32,108 nt of DNA from Sandaracinus sp. (GCA_002699025.1 PABA01000091.1:1-32108); one strand, 5' to 3'; shown: positions 1 through 7,356, numbered from the stretch's first letter. Program-made: numbers and translations. Notes: generated by a model from the sequence alone, not told the origin.

Positions 1-611
1 AGGCCCTCGTCGACGGCGGCGCCGAGGCGCGCGTCGACGGCGCGTACGGTGCCGTCCACCGGGCTCTTCAGCGTGAGGGCGCCCCGCGCGCTCAGCTCGC
101 GCCGCTCCGCCGGCCCGACCCCCGCGCTCCGTAGGCGCGCCTCGGCGACGCCGAGCCGGGAGCGGAGCGCGGCCATGGCGTGCTCGACCTCGTGGAGCGC
201 GCTCGCCCGCACGAGGTTCTCGCCGCGGAGCGTGCGTAGGTTGGCGAGGCGCTCGGCATGCACCGCGAGCTCGGCCCGCGCGCCGCGCGCTTCGGCGACG
301 GCGAGGGCGAGCTCGGGCGCGAGCACCTCCACGAGCGGCGCGCCGGCCTCCACCCGATCGCCCGGGGCGACGTGCACGGCGCGGACGTGGGCGGGGAAGG
401 GCAGGCCCACGTCGGCGCCGGCGGCGGCGCCCCGGCCGACGACCCGGCCGAGGGCCCGGAGGAGCGTGGCGTCGCCCGGGGCGTGGACGCGGGCCCAGCC
501 GTGCCGGGCGCTCGGCGGCGCGCTCCGATCGGGAGCGGGCGGGGGCGCCGCGTCGGGTTCGCCGCAGGCGAGGGCGAGCAGGGCGAGGGCCGAGAGGAGG
601 GGGCGGTTCAT
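1..611 (-). CDS. HlyD/CzcB-type efflux periplasmic adaptor lipoprotein (partial, 3' end outside window)
   Basis: About 203 codons are visible and the frame is open to the left edge. The N-terminus MNRPLLSALALLALAC is a lipoprotein signal with the lipidated Cys at residue 16, followed by a Pro/Ala-rich linker. From about residue 60 a biotinyl-lipoyl-like segment is visible (PGDRVEAGAPLVEV), then an alpha-helical hairpin rich in Ala, Glu and Arg, then the returning lipoyl half (LTLKSPVDGTVRAVDARLG). This order is typical of membrane-fusion proteins that bridge an inner-membrane RND pump and a TolC channel. The ATG at 611 overlaps the TGA of the upstream tolC-like gene (ATGA), so the two are translationally coupled. 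By the usual gene order of czcCBA-type operons, an RND pump gene would be expected to the left. The substrate (metal or drug) cannot be told from this part. Confidence 0.85.
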   Translation of the reverse strand, partial: MNRPLLSALALLALACGEPDAAPPPAPDRSAPPSARHGWARVHAPGDATLLRALGRVVGRGAAAGADVGLPFPAHVRAVHVAPGDRVEAGAPLVEVLAPELALAVAEARGARAELAVHAERLANLRTLRGENLVRASALHEVEHAMAALRSRLGVAEARLRSAGVGPAERRELSARGALTLKSPVDGTVRAVDARLGAAVDEG

Positions 612-1876
612 CGTGCGTTCTCCCGGTGGAGGGCGCCCCGGAGCAGGGCGATGCGAGCGCGCGCCCAGCGGGCGTCGCGGAGGGCGAAGAGGGCGCGCTG
701 GCGCGCGGCGAGGAGCGCGCGGCGGGCGGCGAGCTCCTCGAAGACGGTGGCGGCGCCGAGCGCGCGGCGCCGGGCCCAGGCCTCGGCTGCGGCCTCGTGC
801 GCGGGGACGACCTCCTCTTCGAGCGCCGCGAGGGCGGCGTCGGCGGCGGCGCGCTCGGCCAGGCAGGCGCGCCAGAGCGCGCGGGCCTCGCGGAGCGCGC
901 GGGCCTCGGCGATGGCGGCGCCGGCGAGCTCGGCCGCGGCGCGGGAGCGGGCGCGCTGGTTGCGCTCGAAGGCCGGGAGCGTGACCGAGACGACGGCGAA
1001 GGCGGCGAAGCCATGCGGCGCCGCCGATTGCCCCGCGCCGCCGGGCTGATCGAGCTGCACCTGGGCGCCGAGGCCGAGCTGCGTGGCGCCGCTCGCGTCG
1101 GCCTCGTCGAGCCGCGCGGCGGCGGCTTCCCGCGCGGCGCGGGCGAGCTCGGCCGCGGGGAGCGCGGTGACGTCTTCCCGCGCGAGGGCGGCGTTCGGGG
1201 GCAGCTCGGGCTCCGGCGCCGGGCCCGCCGTGGCGAGGAGAGCGTCCGCGGGGGCGGCGACGCGCTCGGCCAGCGCGGCCCGCGCGGTCTGCAGCGCTCC
1301 CGCGTGACGGGCGCGGAGCTCGCGGGCCTCCGCCTCGGCCGCGCGCAGGCTGGCGGCGTCCGCGCGGGTCGCCGCGCCGAGCTCCTCGGCGCGCGTGAGC
1401 GAGGCGCGCCACTCGGTGAGGAGGGCGAGGTCCTCGTCGAGGCGCGCCATGCGCTCCTCCGCCGCGCGCAGATCGAGCCAGGCCCGCGCGGCCTCGAGGC
1501 GCGCGTGGAGCGTCTCGGCGTCCACCTGGCGGACCAGGGCCTCGCGCTCGGTCCGCGCGGCCTCGAGGCGCGCGCGCCCGTAGCCGCCGAGGCGCAGGTT
1601 CTGCACGAGTGAGGCCTGGAGCTCGGCGCCGCGCTCGTCGTCGCCGGCCGCGCGCCAGCCCGGCATGAGCGTGAGGGTCGGGTTCCCGCCGGCGCGGCTC
1701 AGGGCCGCGTCGCCGCTCGCGCGCGCCCCGAGGCGGGCGTCGGCCTCGGCGACTCGCGGGTGCGACGTCGCGCGCTCGAGCGCCTCGTCGAAACGCAGAT
1801 TCTGCGCTGTGGCGTGCCCCGGCGCGAACGGGAGCGCGGCGAGGAGCGCGAGCGCGAGCGGGAGCCGAAGGAGCAT
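608..1876 (-). CDS. TolC family outer membrane efflux protein
   Basis: 422 residues, the usual length for an outer-membrane factor. The ATG at 1876 gives a clear signal peptide (MLLRLPLALALLAALPFAPGHATA, cleavage about residue 24) and the mature protein opens with NLRFDEALERATSHPRVAEAD, the typical start of an outer-membrane-efflux domain. Two long Ala/Arg/Glu-rich helical stretches alternate with short strand segments (GNPTLTLMPGW, LGLGAQVQLDQPGG, FAVVSVTLPAFERNQRAR), matching the duplicated TolC fold. The 'P-x-F-E-R-N-Q' motif is characteristic of CzcC-like members. The frame stays open about 780 bp further upstream, but that stretch has no signal sequence and crosses the divergent promoter region, so it is not taken as coding. 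It is the first gene of the operon with the adaptor gene, with a 4-bp overlap. It likely forms the trans-outer-membrane exit duct. Confidence 0.9.
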   Translation of the reverse strand: MLLRLPLALALLAALPFAPGHATAQNLRFDEALERATSHPRVAEADARLGARASGDAALSRAGGNPTLTLMPGWRAAGDDERGAELQASLVQNLRLGGYGRARLEAARTEREALVRQVDAETLHARLEAARAWLDLRAAEERMARLDEDLALLTEWRASLTRAEELGAATRADAASLRAAEAEARELRARHAGALQTARAALAERVAAPADALLATAGPAPEPELPPNAALAREDVTALPAAELARAAREAAAARLDEADASGATQLGLGAQVQLDQPGGAGQSAAPHGFAAFAVVSVTLPAFERNQRARSRAAAELAGAAIAEARALREARALWRACLAERAAADAALAALEEEVVPAHEAAAEAWARRRALGAATVFEELAARRALLAARQRALFALRDARWARARIALLRGALHRENAR

Positions 1877-1908
1877 GGTCCCGGTGTAGCGATCCCGCCG
1901 CGGACGCC

Positions 1909-1940
1909 CCTGAGAGCTTCCTGAGAGGCTTCTCAGGAAG
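1909..1940. promoter_or_regulatory. Candidate operator: perfect inverted repeat with 11-bp-phased direct repeats
   Basis: CTTCCTGAGA (1917-1926) and TCTCAGGAAG (1931-1940) form a perfect 10-bp inverted repeat with a 4-nt centre. CCTGAGAG also occurs at 1909-1916 and again at 1920-1927, exactly 11 bp apart. The element lies 33-64 bp upstream of the tolC-like start, in the 251-bp divergent space shared with the DUF4266 gene at 2128. Direct repeats at one helical turn are typical of OmpR-family response-regulator sites, and such regulators often control RND efflux operons. That this is such a site is inference; no regulator gene is visible beside it. Confidence 0.55.
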
Positions 1941-2127
1941 GCGCGCGGACCCCTGCGAACGCGGGCCGTCGCGAAGGTGAGAATTCTCGCGCGGACCACG
2001 CTCGAGGCGCTCGAGGGGGGCGGCTCGCCCAGAGGGCCGCGAAGACGGGGCCCGCCAGGCGGCGCGTGCGCGGCCGGCGTGCGCCCTCGCGCGCTCTCTG
2101 GCTCGCTCCCTGCAACGCGCGAGGGCC

Positions 2128-2346
2128 ATGCTTCGCCTCCTCTCCGTCGCGCTCGGGCTCGGCGCCATCCTCGGTCTCTCGGGGTGCGCGACGACGCAGC
2201 CCTGGGAGCGCGAGTACCTGGCGCGCCCGGAGATGGCGCCCGACGACGACGCGGATCGGAGCGCGCTCCGGCAGCACTACCTGGGTACGCGCGAGGGCGC
2301 GGTCGGCGGCTTCGGCGGTGGGGGCGGAGGCTGCGGGTGCAACTGA
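2128..2346 (+). CDS. DUF4266 domain small lipoprotein
   Basis: 72 residues. The signal MLRLLSVALGLGAILGLSGC ends in a lipobox (LSGC, Cys 20), so this is predicted to be a lipoprotein. The short mature chain has WEREYLARPEM near its start and finishes in a Gly-rich, Cys-containing tail (GGFGGGGGGCGCN). Both are hallmarks of the DUF4266 family, whose members are small lipoproteins normally encoded next to DUF3570 proteins, as here. No biochemical function is established for the family. The stop codon overlaps the next gene's GTG start by 10 bp. It is the first gene of a four-gene plus-strand operon. Confidence 0.85.
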   Translation: MLRLLSVALGLGAILGLSGCATTQPWEREYLARPEMAPDDDADRSALRQHYLGTREGAVGGFGGGGGGCGCN

Positions 2347-3719
2347 GTCCGGAGGAGGGCGCCTGGGCTCGGTGTGGAGCCGCGCGCCTGCCGTGGGGGC
2401 TCGGCCTGCTGTTGGCGCTCGGCCTGGTGCTCGGCGTGGGCCCGGCGCTCGCGCAGGACGCCGTGGAGCCGCCCCCGGCTGCGGGCACCGCGGAGGAGCC
2501 AGACGCACCCGAAGACGCCGGTTCGGAAGACGCCGGTTCGGAAGGCGCCGGTTCGGAAGGCGCCGGGTCCGAGCACGCCGGCTCCGATGACGAGCTCGAC
2601 GACGCGGGCGCCGCGCCGCCGGCCATGCCGCTCGACGGCCGCCTCCGCGCCGCCACCGACGTGCTCGTCTACTCGGACGACAACGCCGTCCGCGTGGTCT
2701 CCCCCCAGCTCAGCGTCCGCTACGCCCTCGACGAGGACGGCGGCGAGATCTCCGCGCGCGCCGTCGTCGACGTCATCAGCGCCGCGAGCGTCGACGTCGT
2801 CACCCACGCCACGAACGGCTTCGACGAGGTCCGCTACGAGGCCGAGCTCGCCGCCTCCAAGGCCTTCGGCGACCACACCCCCTCGCTCGCCTATCGCGCC
2901 TCCCGCGAGCCCGACTACGTCTCCCACGGCGTCAGCGTCGGCCTCACGAGCCGCCTCGGGACCCCGGACAGCGTCCTCGCGCTCGGCTGGGGCGGCACCT
3001 TCGATCGCGTCGGCCGATCGGGCACCCCGCGCGACGCCTTCGAGGAGCACCTCCAGACCCACACGGCGAGCCTCGCCTACACCCAGACGCTCTCCCCCCG
3101 CCTCCTCCTCCGCGGCGCCTACAACCTCGTCTACCAGCGCGGCTACATGGAGAAGCCTTACCGCTACGTGCCGCTCTTCACGGAGGCGCAGGCCGCCGCC
3201 GCCGAGGCCTCGGGCGGGCTCGACCTCGACTCCTTCGACGCCTTCCGCAGCAACGTGCGTCCCCCGGAGGAGGTCCCGGACACGCGCGTCCGCCACGCCG
3301 CCGCCCTCCGCGCGCTCGCCTATTTCCCGGACACGCGCACCTCGCTGCGGCTCGACTACCGCTTCTACGCCGACGACTGGGACGTCCGCGCCCACACGCT
3401 CGAGCCCGTCGTGCGGAGCGCGATCCGCGAGCATTGGGAGCTCGCCGGCTGGCTGAGGGCCTACCGGCAGAGCGGCGCCTCCTTCTGGCAGCGCGCCTAC
3501 GTCGTGCCCGACCTCGGCACGCTCCCCCACTACCGCAGCGTCGACCGCGACCTCTCTCCCTACACGACGCTCACCTTCGGTCTGCGCACGACCTGGCGGA
3601 ACGAGCGCTGGGCCGTCTACCTCGACGCTGCGGTCGCGCAGACCTGGTACGACGACTTCCTCTACCTCGACACCCTGACCGCCTTGCTCGCCCAGGCCGG
3701 CGTGAGGATCACCCTATGA
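2337..3719 (+). CDS. DUF3570 domain outer membrane beta-barrel protein
   Basis: 460 residues from the GTG at 2337, chosen because it is preceded by a GGCGGAGG ribosome-binding sequence and gives a good signal peptide (LLLALGLVLGVGPALA, cleavage about residue 39). The frame extends further upstream but would overrun the DUF4266 gene. After the signal comes a low-complexity acidic linker with five 5-residue repeats (DAGSE-like). From about residue 100 many alternating amphipathic strands follow, ending with an aromatic-rich strand and a hydrophobic C-terminus, as in an outer-membrane barrel. The segments VYSDDNAVRVVSPQLSVRY and VVDVISAASVDVVTHAT match the DUF3570 signature (a 'VDxxSxASVDVxT' core). 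Function of the family is unknown. Its stop overlaps the next ATG (ATGA). Confidence 0.85.
   Translation: MQLSPEEGAWARCGAARLPWGLGLLLALGLVLGVGPALAQDAVEPPPAAGTAEEPDAPEDAGSEDAGSEGAGSEGAGSEHAGSDDELDDAGAAPPAMPLDGRLRAATDVLVYSDDNAVRVVSPQLSVRYALDEDGGEISARAVVDVISAASVDVVTHATNGFDEVRYEAELAASKAFGDHTPSLAYRASREPDYVSHGVSVGLTSRLGTPDSVLALGWGGTFDRVGRSGTPRDAFEEHLQTHTASLAYTQTLSPRLLLRGAYNLVYQRGYMEKPYRYVPLFTEAQAAAAEASGGLDLDSFDAFRSNVRPPEEVPDTRVRHAAALRALAYFPDTRTSLRLDYRFYADDWDVRAHTLEPVVRSAIREHWELAGWLRAYRQSGASFWQRAYVVPDLGTLPHYRSVDRDLSPYTTLTFGLRTTWRNERWAVYLDAAVAQTWYDDFLYLDTLTALLAQAGVRITL
2514..2588 (+). repeat. Five 15-bp tandem repeats in the DUF3570 linker
   Basis: Five degenerate copies of gacgccggttcggaa run head to tail, in frame, and encode DAGSE/GAGSE/HAGSD units in the linker between signal peptide and barrel. 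The unit is a multiple of three, so copy number can vary without breaking the frame. Confidence 0.85.
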
Positions 3720-4228
3720 GCCGCGCTGCCCTCGCCCTCGCCCTCGCCCTGCTCGCCGGCTGCCTCGGCTCCACGCCCGACGAGGCCGAGGCGGAGGCGC
3801 TCGGCGACACGGACCACCACTTCGGCGGCGAGCCCGGCCCCCAGCACCGGCCGGGCCAGCCCTGCCTGCTCTGCCACGGTTTCCAGCTCGCCGGCACGGT
3901 CTACCGCTTCGCGGACGATCGCGCCGGCGTGCCGGGGGCGCGCGTCCACGTGATGGACGGCGAGGGCCGGAGCTTCACCGCGACGACCAACTCGAGCGGC
4001 AACTTCTACGTCACCCGCGGGGGCGAGCTGGAAGAGGACGACGACGGCGAAGTCGAGCTGCCCTACGCGCTCGCCTATCCGCTGGAGGTGGAGATCGAGC
4101 ACGAGGGCATCGCCCGTCCCATGCGCAGCCGGATCTGGCGCGAGGGGAGCTGTGCCCACTGCCACGGCCCGGAGGTCGGCCCCGACTCGGCCGGCCGGAT
4201 CGTCCTCGAAGACGGGAGCGCGCCGTGA
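3716..4228 (+). CDS. Lipoprotein with two CxxCH c-haem motifs
   Basis: 170 residues. The ATG at 3716 overlaps the preceding TGA and gives a lipoprotein signal (MSRAALALALALLAGC, Cys 16). Two c-type haem attachment motifs are visible: CLLCH at residues 50-54 and CAHCH at 146-150. Between them is a carboxypeptidase-regulatory/transthyretin-like segment (AGTVYRFADDRAGVPGARV, with TTNSSGNFYV) of the kind found in envelope proteins. It is likely a periplasmic, membrane-tethered di-haem protein, possibly passing electrons to or from the other products of this operon. The electron-transfer role is inferred from the motifs only. It overlaps the next gene by GTGA. Confidence 0.75.
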   Translation: MSRAALALALALLAGCLGSTPDEAEAEALGDTDHHFGGEPGPQHRPGQPCLLCHGFQLAGTVYRFADDRAGVPGARVHVMDGEGRSFTATTNSSGNFYVTRGGELEEDDDGEVELPYALAYPLEVEIEHEGIARPMRSRIWREGSCAHCHGPEVGPDSAGRIVLEDGSAP

Positions 4229-4716
4229 ACGCTCGCCTCACCCTCGCGCTGGCGTGCGCGGCCCTCGCCTGTGGCCCCGAGGTCGGCTCCGATCCCATGA
4301 GCGCGCCCGACGTCGGTCGCTACGACGCGCTCCACCCCTACCTCGAGGCGCGCTGCGCGACCCTCGACTGCCACGGGGACGCGGGCCGGCCGCTCCGCCT
4401 CTTCTCCGAGACGGGCCTCCGCGCGCCGGGGGTCGAGCGCGACGCCGAGCTCCAGCCTCAGGAGCGCATGGCCAACGCCTGGGCGCTCGTCGGCGTCGAT
4501 CCCGGCGCCGAGCCGGAGTCGCACCTCTCGGTGCTCAAGCCCCTCGCCGAGCAGGCCGGTGGCATGCATCACGTCGGCGAGGCGGTCTGGGCGAGCGTCG
4601 AGGATCCGGGCTATCGCTGCCTCCTCGGCTGGCTCCGCGAGGACGGCGACGCCGCCTGGGAGGGCGCCTGCGCCGCAGCGCGCGAGACCTGGTCGGTCCC
4701 GCCGCCCACGCCCTAG
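4225..4716 (+). CDS. Cytochrome c-like lipoprotein with a CX4CH motif
   Basis: 163 residues from a GTG start that overlaps the previous stop by 4 bp. The signal MNARLTLALACAALAC ends in a lipobox (Cys 16). The sequence CATLDCHG at residues 44-51 is a CX4CH haem-binding-type motif within a context seen in cytochrome-like domains of large-genome bacteria (start 'YLEARCATLDCHGDAGRPLRLF'-like, later a Met/His-rich stretch around residues 112-116). It is the last gene of the DUF4266-DUF3570-cytochrome operon. Whether haem is actually attached at a CX4CH site depends on the host maturation system. It could also be a non-haem Cys pair. Confidence 0.7.
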   Translation: MNARLTLALACAALACGPEVGSDPMSAPDVGRYDALHPYLEARCATLDCHGDAGRPLRLFSETGLRAPGVERDAELQPQERMANAWALVGVDPGAEPESHLSVLKPLAEQAGGMHHVGEAVWASVEDPGYRCLLGWLREDGDAAWEGACAAARETWSVPPPTP

Positions 4717-4734
4717 CAAGTCGAAGAGCCAGCG

Positions 4735-4767
4735 CCCGTGCCCGTGCCCCTGCCCCTGCCCCTGCCC
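4735..4767. repeat. (CCCSTG)n hexamer array, G-quadruplex motif on the minus strand
   Basis: Six C3-C4 tracts separated by gtg/ctg/tg spacers begin 18 bp after the stop of the cytochrome-like gene. The complementary strand reads as G-tracts with short loops, a canonical G-quadruplex pattern. It pairs with the opposite array at 4959-4995 across the convergent intergenic region. Confidence 0.85.
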
Positions 4768-4958
4768 GCGAAGGGCCGATCGAGGGTCGAGGGCACGCGA
4801 TCGCCGGTCATCGAACGCGGCCGGGCTGCGCGTCGTGCGTGTCCTCGCGAGCCGGGGCACGCATCGAAGCCGCGGCCCCGATGCCCGCGAACGGCGGATC
4901 ACTCACGCGCCTCCCGAGCATCGAAGGCGAGTGGCCAGCGCGTGGTGCTCGTCCTCCC

Positions 4959-4995
4959 GGGCACGGGCACGGGCACGGGCACGGGCACGGGCGGG
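4959..4995. repeat. (GGGCAC)n hexamer array, G-quadruplex motif on the plus strand
   Basis: Seven G3 tracts, mostly separated by CAC, end two bases before the stop codon (4998-5000) of the minus-strand barrel gene. This is a perfect G3N3 repeat, the inverted counterpart of the array at 4735. Confidence 0.9.
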
Positions 4996-4997
4996 CG

Positions 4998-5714
4998 CTA
5001 GAACATCGCCGCGTACGCGACCTCGACGCCGTAGAGCCAGTTCTCGTCGCGCACGTCCTCGCCCTCGAGGTCGATCAGGCTCGCGTGCGACCACTGCACG
5101 AAGAACGCGGGGCGGATCAGGCCGGAGCGGCCGATCAGCACGTCGAGGCCGACGCGCGGCTTGGTGACGAAGCCCCAGTCGCTGCCGTTGTAGAGCACGC
5201 CCGCGCCGACGCCGCCCATCACCAGCAAGCGATCGGTGAGCGGCGCGTGCACGCTCAGGTCGACGAGGGCCGTCATGGCGAAGCGCGTCTGCTGCCCCGT
5301 CTTGCCGCCGAAGATCTCGTTGACGTAGCTGAGCTGGAGCCCGTCGGCGAAGAACCAGCCGATGGCGGGGGCGAAGCGCGCCGTCACGAAGTCGCGGCCC
5401 TTCAGGAGGGCGCCGGAGCCGCCGACCTCGAGCACGCCCGCCGAGCCGTAGGCCGTGGGCCCGCCCACCCCGACCTGCTCGACGACGTCGAGCGCCGCGT
5501 CCCGCCGCTCGAGCACGCCGGGCACGGGCGGTGTCGGGTCCGGATCCGCCGTCTGGAGCGACTCGTCGTCGTCGTGGGCGGCCTCGTGCTCCTGGGCGAT
5601 CTCGTTCGGCGAGGACGCGCTCGGCGGCGCGGTGCCCCGCGGGTCGCGCTGCGCCGCGGCGGTCTGCGCGAGGAGCGGGAGGAGGAGGGCGAGGGAGAGC
5701 GTCGTGCGTGCCAC
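4998..5714 (-). CDS. Predicted outer membrane beta-barrel protein
   Basis: 238 residues from a GTG start. The signal peptide MARTTLSLALLLPLLAQTAAAQ is followed by an acidic, disordered linker to about residue 70. Then come alternating amphipathic strands with Gly/aromatic turns (GSGALLKGRDFVTARFAPAIGW, LLVMGGVGAGVLYNGSDWG, RPAFFVQWSH) and a C-terminal strand ending in Phe (YGVEVAYAAMF), the classical outer-membrane insertion signal. It resembles small 8-strand porin-like or OmpA-like barrels in general design, but no specific family is recognised. The stop is followed immediately by the hexamer array. It is not clearly in an operon: 249 bp separate it from the next minus-strand gene upstream. 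Confidence 0.75.
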   Translation of the reverse strand: MARTTLSLALLLPLLAQTAAAQRDPRGTAPPSASSPNEIAQEHEAAHDDDESLQTADPDPTPPVPGVLERRDAALDVVEQVGVGGPTAYGSAGVLEVGGSGALLKGRDFVTARFAPAIGWFFADGLQLSYVNEIFGGKTGQQTRFAMTALVDLSVHAPLTDRLLVMGGVGAGVLYNGSDWGFVTKPRVGLDVLIGRSGLIRPAFFVQWSHASLIDLEGEDVRDENWLYGVEVAYAAMF

Positions 5715-5963
5715 GGTCTCCGTCGTCGCAAGCCGCCTGCCACGGCGCGGCGGTCTGCTCCTGCACGTCCATCCGTGACGTCTTGCCCCGCTCGCGGCCG
5801 TTCGCCTCCGCCGAACGGCGCGTCCTCCCGGCCTCCCGGCGGCTTCGGCGAAAGGTGCGTCCGCGGGACGGGACCGGAGATGGAGGGTCCCGCCCCGCGT
5901 CCGCGGCGGGCGGCTCGGGGTGGTGGGGGGGGTGGAGCGGCCCGCGTGAGTCGGCGGCGCTCC

Positions 5964-7091
5964 TCAGGCGCAGTCGAAGGTCGCGTCGATCGCGTCGGCC
6001 AGCGCGCCCGGATCGACGCCGCTCGGGTCCTCGTTCGAGAGCGCGTCGCGCAGGGCCGCGGCTCCGTCGCCGTCGCGCTCCGTGTAGCCGCGGTCGAGCG
6101 CCTGGCCGAGCACCTGGACGAAGGCCCAGTGGTAGAGCTGCTCGTCGCCGCTGGTGCGGCCGACCTCGCGCAGCCGCTCCGCGACGATGCGCGCCACGCC
6201 CGTGAGCACGGCGCGGTCGTGCTGCGCCCGCGCCCGATCGCGGAGGTCGAGCATGGTCGCCGTGTCCGCGTCGTCGAGGTCGCGCCAGCAGCGCACGGCG
6301 AAGATGCCGTCCCAGGCCCGGTCGTGGGCGTAGGGCGCCACCTCGCGCACGTAGCGGGCGAGGCCGATGCCGCCGCGCGCCTCCTCGCCCCCGGCGTAGT
6401 AGGCGTAGGCCGAGTCGCAGTCCTTCGCCGTCGTCGTGCAGCTGAAGGCCTCCTTGTAGGTGGAGGCGTAGAGGAACCAGAGCAGCGCGCCCTCGATGCG
6501 GGCCGCCTGGATGCGCGCGGGCGCCTCCTCGTCGATGCCCCGCATGAAGGCGTCGAGGAGGATGGGCTGGAGCGTCGAGGGGCCGACGCAGTAGTCCGGG
6601 AACATCTCCGGGCTGCCTTCGAGGGTGCAGTCCGTGCCCTCGGGCACCTCGAAGTGCGGGTCGTAGCGGCGCACGACGCGCGAATCGAGGCCCTCCTCCT
6701 CCTGGTAGATGCCGCGCGCCATCAGGAAGTCGTCGCTCGAGGGATCGCTCGTCGGGTCGAAGAGGAGCTCGGCGATCTCCTCGAAGCCGCGGACGCGCGC
6801 GATGGTGCTGATCGAGTCCTGGATGCGGACGTACTCGTTGCCGTCGGAGACGCACTCGGGCCAGGCGTCGTCCTCGCAGGGGGCGTAGTCGTCGGCCGCG
6901 GCCATGCAGCCGGCCGGCGCCTCGGGCCGCTCCGCGGCGGGGACGGGCATGCAGGCCATGGGTCCGGCGTCGTCGGTCGTGCCGGCGTCGTCGCCCACGG
7001 CGGCGTCCGGGTCGGTCGTGCCGTCGTCGTCGCCGCAGCCGAAGGCGAGCGATACGCAGAGGGCGAAGCTGGAGATCGTTCCGAATCGCAC
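5964..7091 (-). CDS. Unrecognised helical lipoprotein
   Basis: 375 residues from the GTG at 7091, which yields a compact lipoprotein signal (VRFGTISSFALCVSLAFGC, then GDDDG). A TTG at 7127 would add 12 residues and weaken the signal. The mature protein starts with an Asp/Ala/Gly/Thr-rich linker and then turns mostly alpha-helical, with many acidic residues and about ten scattered cysteines, some perhaps in disulphides (CMPV, AGCMAA, APCEDD, WPECV, GTDCTLE, PDYCVG, FSCTTTAKDCDSA, VRCWRD, FDCA at the end). The C-terminal 150 residues are Arg/Asp-rich helices. No catalytic motif is recognised. A distant resemblance in layout to helical imelysin-like lipoproteins was considered, but the GxHxxE motif is not seen. 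Confidence 0.75.
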   Translation of the reverse strand: MRFGTISSFALCVSLAFGCGDDDGTTDPDAAVGDDAGTTDDAGPMACMPVPAAERPEAPAGCMAAADDYAPCEDDAWPECVSDGNEYVRIQDSISTIARVRGFEEIAELLFDPTSDPSSDDFLMARGIYQEEEGLDSRVVRRYDPHFEVPEGTDCTLEGSPEMFPDYCVGPSTLQPILLDAFMRGIDEEAPARIQAARIEGALLWFLYASTYKEAFSCTTTAKDCDSAYAYYAGGEEARGGIGLARYVREVAPYAHDRAWDGIFAVRCWRDLDDADTATMLDLRDRARAQHDRAVLTGVARIVAERLREVGRTSGDEQLYHWAFVQVLGQALDRGYTERDGDGAAALRDALSNEDPSGVDPGALADAIDATFDCA

Positions 7092-7304
7092 GAAGGGATC
7101 GTCCCCGGTCCGGAGGGCGCGCGGCAATCCGGGGAAGCGCCCTTTCGGGACGAGGGGAAACCCTGGCTTCGGGCGCCATCGTTCGGCAGGCTCGTTTCCC
7201 GGAGGCCACGGTTCGGCGAGCCGGAAAGGTGGGTGGAACGATCGGTGGCGCGCGGCGACGATCCGACGCTCACTTCGATGTCGGGCTCGGCGTCCGAGCC
7301 TCCG

Positions 7305-7356
7305 CGTCGAACCTGAACGTCAGACTTGGACGTCGAACTTGAACGTCAGACCTGAA
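7305..7356. repeat. 26-bp direct repeat, two copies, across the regulator stop codon
   Basis: The unit at 7305-7330 (cgtcgaacctgaacgtcaga plus cttgga) recurs almost exactly at 7331-7356. The second copy contains the stop codon of the response-regulator gene (7346-7348), so the repeat lies half in the coding end and half downstream. Confidence 0.8.

Larger units (their letters stand above)
4717..4997. terminator. Convergent intergenic region bounded by two complementary hexamer arrays
   Basis: This 281-bp space lies between two convergent genes. Near each gene's stop codon lies a hexamer array whose RNA would be C-rich (CCCGUG-like). The two arrays are reverse complements of each other and could form a long stem about 190 nt apart. 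On the template strand each array is a G-quadruplex motif. A role as a symmetrical bidirectional terminator is inference; no U-tract is present. No gene is seen inside. Confidence 0.4.

Noticed and set aside
1877-2656. N-terminal extension of the TolC-like protein
   Set aside because: The frame is open, but the stretch crosses the divergent promoter and the DUF4266 gene; a good signal peptide begins at 1876.
5964-7091. Imelysin-type iron-regulated lipoprotein
   Set aside because: Helical layout is similar, but the GxHxxE motif was not found, so no name is given.
4152-7316. A 1054-codon plus-strand frame, Arg/Gly/Val-rich
   Set aside because: It overlaps three better-supported genes and an intergenic repeat region and shows no signal peptide or domain.
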